NCBI RefSeq assembly: GCF_006715045.1
Contig: NZ_VFML01000001.1
Coordinates: 5,552,001 to 5,616,000, forward strand
From: Amycolatopsis cihanbeyliensis
Lineage (GTDB): Bacteria; Actinomycetota; Actinomycetes; Mycobacteriales; Pseudonocardiaceae
Reading direction: 5' to 3'
Length of the DNA stretch: 64,000 nt
In this document: positions 59,753-64,000 of the stretch, piece after piece
How the letters are laid out: each line of letters opens with the position of its first letter
Position numbering within the stretch: position 1 is the first letter of the stretch
Translations under genes and position numbers: made by a program
The notes under the pieces: model-generated
What the model was told of the DNA's origin: nothing
The model's input: only the letters and a program-made list of their open reading frames with translations
Databases searched by the model: none

Positions 59753-59858
59753 GGCCAGGTCGAGGAACTGCGTGCGGCAGGTAGCGGTTGCGGTGGATCG
59801 CCCCGGAATCGGCGCCGAGAAATGTACCCGTGCCCGCCCTGGTCCCACGAGAAGATCC

Positions 59859-61343
59859 TTAGCCAGCATCCTCGGCCGGCCGGTCCTGGGCATGCCGGGG
59901 CAGGGCCAGGGTGAACACAGCTCCGTCCATATTGGTCACCTCGATCCGCCCGCCGTGCGCTGCCACGTTCTCCTTGACAATGGCCAGCCCGAGCCCGCTG
60001 CCCTCGGTGGCCCTGCGGGACCGGTCACCGCGGACGAAGCGGTCGAACAAGATGGGCATCAGCTCCTCCGGAATCCCCGGCCCTGAGTCGGCGACGCGGA
60101 CGGTCACCAGGTCGAACCGGGTTCCGTCGATGGTCACGGTGATCGGCGCCGCACCGTGCCGCACACTGTTGGCGAGCAGGTTGCAGGCGATGGTGTGCAG
60201 TCGCCGCGGGTCGGCGGTCACGGTCACGTCCCCCTCCGCCGCCAGCCGCACCTCCGCCTCGCCGGTGCTCACCTCGATGGCCTCCCGTACCAGCGCCGCC
60301 AGGTCGACCCGCTCGGGTCGCAGTTCGGCGGCCCCGGCATCGAAGCGGGAGATCTCCAGCAGGTCCTCGACCAGTTTGGCCAGCCGCCGGGCCTGGGTGC
60401 CGAGCAGGTGCGCGGAGCGGGCGCGGGACTGCGGGTCGGCGTGCTCGAGGCTGTCGGCCGCCGCCACCACGGACGCCACCGGGGTGCGCAGGTCGTGCGC
60501 CACATCGGCGACGAACCGCCGCTGCTGGTTGTCCTTGGCCTTCAGCTCCTCGATGGACTCGCTGAGCCTGCGGGCCATCGTGTTGAACGAGCTGGTCAGG
60601 TCCGCGAGCTCGTCCCGGCCCCGTACCGGTAGCCGGATGTCCAGGTCGCCGTCGCCCAGTTCGCGTGCGGCCGCGGCCACCCGGCGCACCGGCCGCTGGA
60701 TGCGGGCCGCGGCGATCACCGCCGCGACCACCCCCAGCGCCGCTACCACCAGCGCGATCATCGTCAGGATGTCCTGCAACCGGTCGAGCTCGGCCCGCAT
60801 CGGCCCCAGGTTGTAGTACTCCACGAGCGCCAGGCGGGGCGCCAGCCAGCCGGCGATCACCTGCACCGGGACACCGCCATCGGTCTCCATGGTGGTCGAC
60901 GGCTGTGGCTGCGTACCCAGATAGGCCTCGTCGAGCATCCAGGAAGGCGGGTGCGGGATCGCCCCGATCGCCGACGGCCGCAACCAGGTGCTGCTGGCAA
61001 CCATCGTGGCCGGCGGGCCATGCCCTTCCGCGGGCCGGGGCGAGCCGTGGTAGGCGAAGACGCCCCAGTCGACCCCCTGCCTGCCGCGCATGTAGTCGAC
61101 CACCCGCTCGACCCGGTTGTGCGGCTGCCCGGCTACGGCGTCCACCCGCGCCCTGGCCTGGGCGATGTCGGAGGAGAAGCCCGCGTTCGCGGCATTGTCG
61201 AACCGGTCCTTCGTGGTGTTCGCCTGTAGCTGGTAGGCGCCCAAGGCCATCCCGGTCGTGGCCATGGTCGTGATCAGGATCACCACCATGGCGATCCGGG
61301 TGCGCAGCCCGAGATACGGCAGGCGGGGAGGGCGCCAGCTCAC
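59859..61343 (-). CDS. Two-component sensor histidine kinase
   Basis: The 494-residue protein has membrane segments at about 15-37 and 192-214 around an extracytoplasmic sensor of about 150 residues. A HAMP domain follows (213-268), then the H-box FVADVAHDLRTPVAS with H283, and the ATPase motifs NLLANSVRHG, DSGPGIP and EGSGLGLAIVKENV. The layout resembles CseC/MtrB-type kinases. The GTG at 61343 overlaps the stop of the response-regulator gene, so they form one operon. The sensed signal is not deducible. An envelope signal is likely from the sensor position. Confidence 0.92.
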   Translation of the reverse strand: MSWRPPRLPYLGLRTRIAMVVILITTMATTGMALGAYQLQANTTKDRFDNAANAGFSSDIAQARARVDAVAGQPHNRVERVVDYMRGRQGVDWGVFAYHGSPRPAEGHGPPATMVASSTWLRPSAIGAIPHPPSWMLDEAYLGTQPQPSTTMETDGGVPVQVIAGWLAPRLALVEYYNLGPMRAELDRLQDILTMIALVVAALGVVAAVIAAARIQRPVRRVAAAARELGDGDLDIRLPVRGRDELADLTSSFNTMARRLSESIEELKAKDNQQRRFVADVAHDLRTPVASVVAAADSLEHADPQSRARSAHLLGTQARRLAKLVEDLLEISRFDAGAAELRPERVDLAALVREAIEVSTGEAEVRLAAEGDVTVTADPRRLHTIACNLLANSVRHGAAPITVTIDGTRFDLVTVRVADSGPGIPEELMPILFDRFVRGDRSRRATEGSGLGLAIVKENVAAHGGRIEVTNMDGAVFTLALPRHAQDRPAEDAG

Positions 61344-62029
61344 GGGCGCACCAGGCGGTACCCGAGCCCGCGCGCGGTGCGCAGCAGCGCCGGGTTACCC
61401 GGGTCGTCCTCGATCTTCGCCCGCAGCCGTGCGACGGCGGCGTCCACGATCCGCGAATCGCCCACGTAGCCGTAGTCCCACACCCGCTTGAGCAGCGTCT
61501 GCCTGCTCAACACCTGCCCGGGATGCTCGGCGAACTCCATCAGCAGCCGCAGCTCGGTCGCCGTGAGGTCGAGCTCAGCGCCCTCCTTGGTCGCCACCAT
61601 GGCAGCCGGGTCGATCTCCAGGGTGCCGATTCGCACGGTGGGCTCACTCGGTGCGGGCGTATGCGAGGACCTGCGCAGGACGGCCTTCATCCTGGCGTCG
61701 ATCACCCGCGGCTCGGTGGGTTTGACCACGTAGTCATCGGCCCCGCCCTCCAGGCCCACCACGATGTCGATCGGGTCGCCCCGCGCGGTCAGCAGGATCA
61801 CCGGCACCATGCTGCGGGCCCGGATACGGCGGCACACCTCGAACCCGTCGATCCCGGGCAGCATCACGTCCAGCAGCACCACATCGGTACCCGCGCCGGA
61901 GCCGAACAGCGCCTCCAGCGCTCGCTCCCCATCGGACGCCACGTCGACCTGGTGTCCCAGCCCGCCAAGGGCCAGCGAGAAGGCCTCGGCCAGCGCATCG
62001 TCGTCCTCTACCAGCAGTACTCGTGGCAT
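61340..62029 (-). CDS. OmpR-family response regulator
   Basis: The 229-residue protein has a receiver domain with acidic pair ED at 8-9, phospho-acceptor D54 (VVLLDVMLPG), and K103 in VVKPTEPRV. The winged-helix effector carries LTATELRLLMEFAEHPGQVLSRQTLLKRVWDYGY and RTARGLGYRLV. It would be phosphorylated by the downstream kinase. The start ATG at 62029 has TATCGT seven bases before it, which suggests a leaderless mRNA. The frame extends upstream into the acyl-CoA ligase end, but without start signals. Confidence 0.92.
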   Translation of the reverse strand: MPRVLLVEDDDALAEAFSLALGGLGHQVDVASDGERALEALFGSGAGTDVVLLDVMLPGIDGFEVCRRIRARSMVPVILLTARGDPIDIVVGLEGGADDYVVKPTEPRVIDARMKAVLRRSSHTPAPSEPTVRIGTLEIDPAAMVATKEGAELDLTATELRLLMEFAEHPGQVLSRQTLLKRVWDYGYVGDSRIVDAAVARLRAKIEDDPGNPALLRTARGLGYRLVRP

Positions 62030-62048
62030 CCCGGCCACGATAGCGCGA

Positions 62049-63644
62049 TCATGCGCGGGGCAGCTCCCGCCGCAGCAGCTTGCCGGTCGGGTTGCGTGGT
62101 AGCTGGTCGAGAAACACCACCGCGCGGGGAACCTTGTACCTGGCCAGGTTGTCCCGCACGTGTTGGCGCAGTTCCTCCTCGGTCGGCGCGTGGCCCGGTT
62201 CGGCGACCACGTAGGCGACCAGGCGCTGCCCGAACTCCTCGTCCGCGACCCCCAGCACGGCGGCGTCGCCGACCTGCTGGTGCCGGGACAGCACGTCCTC
62301 GACCTCCTGCGGGTACACGTTCTCCCCACCGGAGACGATCATGTCGTCGGCCCTGCCGTCGATGTACAGTCTGCCCTCGCGGTCGAAATGTCCCCGGTCC
62401 CCTGTGCTCATCAGCCCGCGCACGGTGCCCTTGCTCCCGCCGCCGGTGTAGCCGCCGAACACCTGCCTGCCGCCGACGTGCACCGTCCCGATCTCCCCTT
62501 CGGGTACCTGCTTGCCGTGCTCGTCCAGGATCGCCACCGGGACGCCGAGGGTCGGCCTGCCTACGGTGGCCGGTGCGGCCCGCAGGTCCGCCGGACCGGC
62601 GATGGCCGCGATCCCGATCTCGCTGGAGCCGTAGCCGTTGCACAGCACCTCGCCGAGTTCGTCCAGCGCCCTGGTGGCCAGCGCGGGCGGGAGCGGAGCC
62701 GCTCCGGACAGCACGCAGCGCAGGCCGGCCGGCAGGGTAGGGTCGCGGTCTTCCCTCGGCAGCGCGAGGATGCGGTGCAGCATCGCCGGAACCACGGCAA
62801 GGCAACGGATCCGGTGCTCGCCGAGCGCGGCCACCGTGGCCGCCGCGTCGAACTTCCTGCGCAGCACGATGGGGGAGCGCAGGAAGGCGGCGAGGCCGAA
62901 CATGGCGAAACCGAAGCCGTGGAACAGCGGGGGCGCCACCAGCACCGGGTCCCCGAGGCGCAGCCCGCCACGGTCCAGGATGGTGGCCAGCGGTCCGGCG
63001 AACGCGAGCGCGTCCGCGCTGCGCGGTGCCCCCTTCGGCGTACCGGTGGTTCCGGAGGTCAGCAGGGTGATCCGGCCCTGCCCGCGGGGCCGGGGCGGCC
63101 GCGGACCCGTGAGGGCGTCCAGGGTCGGCTCGCCGGGATCGCCCTCGTGCCAGGCGAGCACGGTACGCACGCCGTCCAGCAGCGGCAGGTACTCCTCGTC
63201 GGCGATCACCACATCGGGCCGGTGCCGCTCCAGCACCGTGCGCAGTTGCGGCCCGGAGAACTCGGTGTTCAGCAGCACCACGTCGGCGCCGAGCCGCGCG
63301 GCGGCCACGGTCGCGAGCACGAAACCACGGTGGTTGCGGCAGAGCACGCCGACCGTGGAGCCGGAGCCGAGGCCGTACTCGGTGCGCAGGGCCCCGGCGA
63401 TCGCGGTGGTGCGCTCGCGCAGTTGCGCGTAGCTGAGCGGGCCGCGCTCATCGATCACGGCGGGGGTGTCCGGGGCGTGTACCGCGGCCAGCGCGGTGAT
63501 CGTGGCCAGCGAGGCCCCGGAATCGAGATAGGCCCGCAGTGCGGGCAGCAGGTGGCCGGGCCGGGTGGCGGTGAGCACGCCCGCGCGGCCGATCGCGGTG
63601 GCGGTCCGCGCCAGCAGTCCCGCGTCGGCCAGCAGCCGGTTCAC
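62049..63644 (-). CDS. AMP-dependent acyl-CoA synthetase (FadD-like)
   Basis: The 531-residue protein is an ANL-superfamily enzyme with P-loop LLTSGTTGTPKGAPRS near 200, the A5 motif NGYGSSEIG, STGDRGHFDREGRLYIDGR and the C-terminal A10 lysine PRNPTGKLLRRELP. It activates a carboxylic acid, probably a fatty or branched acid, as the acyl adenylate and CoA thioester. The N-terminal 55 residues precede the usual start and look like an amphipathic extension. The GTG at 63644 overlaps the stop of the SDR gene, so the two are co-transcribed. Confidence 0.9.
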   Translation of the reverse strand: MNRLLADAGLLARTATAIGRAGVLTATRPGHLLPALRAYLDSGASLATITALAAVHAPDTPAVIDERGPLSYAQLRERTTAIAGALRTEYGLGSGSTVGVLCRNHRGFVLATVAAARLGADVVLLNTEFSGPQLRTVLERHRPDVVIADEEYLPLLDGVRTVLAWHEGDPGEPTLDALTGPRPPRPRGQGRITLLTSGTTGTPKGAPRSADALAFAGPLATILDRGGLRLGDPVLVAPPLFHGFGFAMFGLAAFLRSPIVLRRKFDAAATVAALGEHRIRCLAVVPAMLHRILALPREDRDPTLPAGLRCVLSGAAPLPPALATRALDELGEVLCNGYGSSEIGIAAIAGPADLRAAPATVGRPTLGVPVAILDEHGKQVPEGEIGTVHVGGRQVFGGYTGGGSKGTVRGLMSTGDRGHFDREGRLYIDGRADDMIVSGGENVYPQEVEDVLSRHQQVGDAAVLGVADEEFGQRLVAYVVAEPGHAPTEEELRQHVRDNLARYKVPRAVVFLDQLPRNPTGKLLRRELPRA

Positions 63645-64000
63645 CGGGCCGATCCTTTCTCGCCGCGCCGGAAGACGGTGCCCAGCATCGTCTCGATCGG
63701 TCTACTGAGGAGGGTGTTGCCCACCGAGACGGCAGGGGACCACCACGGGGTGATCGACCTGGGTTTGCGCACGATCGCGTCGCACACCAGCCGGGCGGCG
63801 TCCTGCGGGGTGAGCCCCGGAAGCCTGCTCAGGGACGGGGTCGGCGCGCTCATCCTGGTGTGTACGAGTCCCATGTAGACATTGCTGGCGGTGACGCCGT
63901 CGCCGCGCACCTCCAGTGCCATGCTGCGCATCCACACCTCGAACGCGGTCTTGGACGCGAGGTAGGCACTCCACCCCGGTGCCACCGGGAACGGGCGAAC
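63641..64000 (-). CDS. Short-chain dehydrogenase/reductase, C-terminal part (cut by window edge)
   Basis: The last 119 residues are present. They begin VRPFPVAPGWSAYLASKTAFE with the catalytic Y-x3-K of SDR enzymes, followed by LEVRGDGVTASNVYMGLVHTRMSAP, the usual C-terminal region. The tail from about residue 80 (SITPWWSP onward) is longer than in classical SDRs and may contact the membrane. It is fused by a GTGA overlap to the acyl-CoA ligase gene, a pairing often seen in lipid metabolism of mycolata. The N-terminus lies beyond 64000. Confidence 0.85.
   Translation of the reverse strand, partial: VRPFPVAPGWSAYLASKTAFEVWMRSMALEVRGDGVTASNVYMGLVHTRMSAPTPSLSRLPGLTPQDAARLVCDAIVRKPRSITPWWSPAVSVGNTLLSRPIETMLGTVFRRGEKGSAR

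Noticed and set aside
1..64000. tRNA, rRNA, CRISPR arrays, insertion sequences, integrases
   Set aside because: No cloverleaf, regularly spaced repeats, or transposase/integrase motifs were seen on either strand. The 102-bp elements and tandem repeats do not have CRISPR spacing.

Overview
The window is a stretch of a high-GC actinomycete chromosome. Codons end overwhelmingly in G or C, GTG starts and four-base stop/start overlaps are common, and several genes look leaderless. A Pseudonocardiales-type organism fits best. This is an inference from the gene content: AftB-like arabinosyltransferase paralogs, a ferredoxin-fused FprB reductase beside an AurF-type diiron oxygenase, DUF222/HNH repeat proteins, a SARP regulator, many TetR/LacI regulators and a KstR-like operator. 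I saw no rRNA, tRNA, CRISPR array, transposase or replication origin.

Layout, left half. 0-2.6 kb: an operator and a diiron oxygenase plus FprB operon. 2.6-6.7 kb: a lone SEFIR/NB-ARC/TPR STAND gene, bracketed by two related 102-bp repeats in direct orientation. 6.7-9.1 kb: two LtrA-type membrane proteins, translationally coupled. 9.1-16.9 kb: a TetR gene divergent from cysQ-cysD-cysNC, followed by a DUF1214/sulfotransferase/SDR/SRPBCC operon. The TetR-type operator sequence recurs in front of both operons, and together they read as a dedicated sulfation cassette: PAPS synthesis, PAP removal and sulfo transfer. 16.9-24 kb: a secreted Ntn acylase, a BpsA-like aminopropyltransferase, a hydrolase with its TetR, a SHOCT protein and a 2-hydroxyacid dehydrogenase. 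24-29.4 kb: an amidase, amidohydrolase and internally duplicated membrane protein, with a divergent LacI regulator.

Layout, right half. 29.4-36.2 kb: an HTH regulator, a membrane-anchored NACHT STAND protein, a STAS protein, a small membrane protein and a degenerating DUF222/HNH gene. 36.4-41.7 kb: a secreted GH18 chitinase, cobalamin functions (CobF, a PduO-type adenosyltransferase and a BtuF-like protein) and a secreted Xaa-Pro dipeptidyl-peptidase. 42.2-46.3 kb: an AfsR/SARP regulator and a secreted M23 peptidase. 46.4-55.2 kb: two close GT-C arabinosyltransferase-like paralogs that enclose an HTH regulator, a secreted metallophosphoesterase, an MFS transporter and a TolB-like lipid- or membrane-anchored protein. 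55.2-58.4 kb: a more AT-rich, accessory-looking stretch (DUF1062, truncated VOC, AraC, Old Yellow Enzyme). 58.4-64 kb: the intact DUF222/HNH copy, a two-component system, an acyl-CoA ligase and the end of an SDR gene.

The best candidates for something new are (i) the SEFIR STAND gene and its flanking 102-bp repeats, (ii) the sulfation regulon, (iii) the NACHT protein with an FGE-like segment and its AT-rich leader, and (iv) a pair of HTH regulators sharing an unnamed C-terminal domain. Functions are assigned from motifs read by eye. No database search was run.
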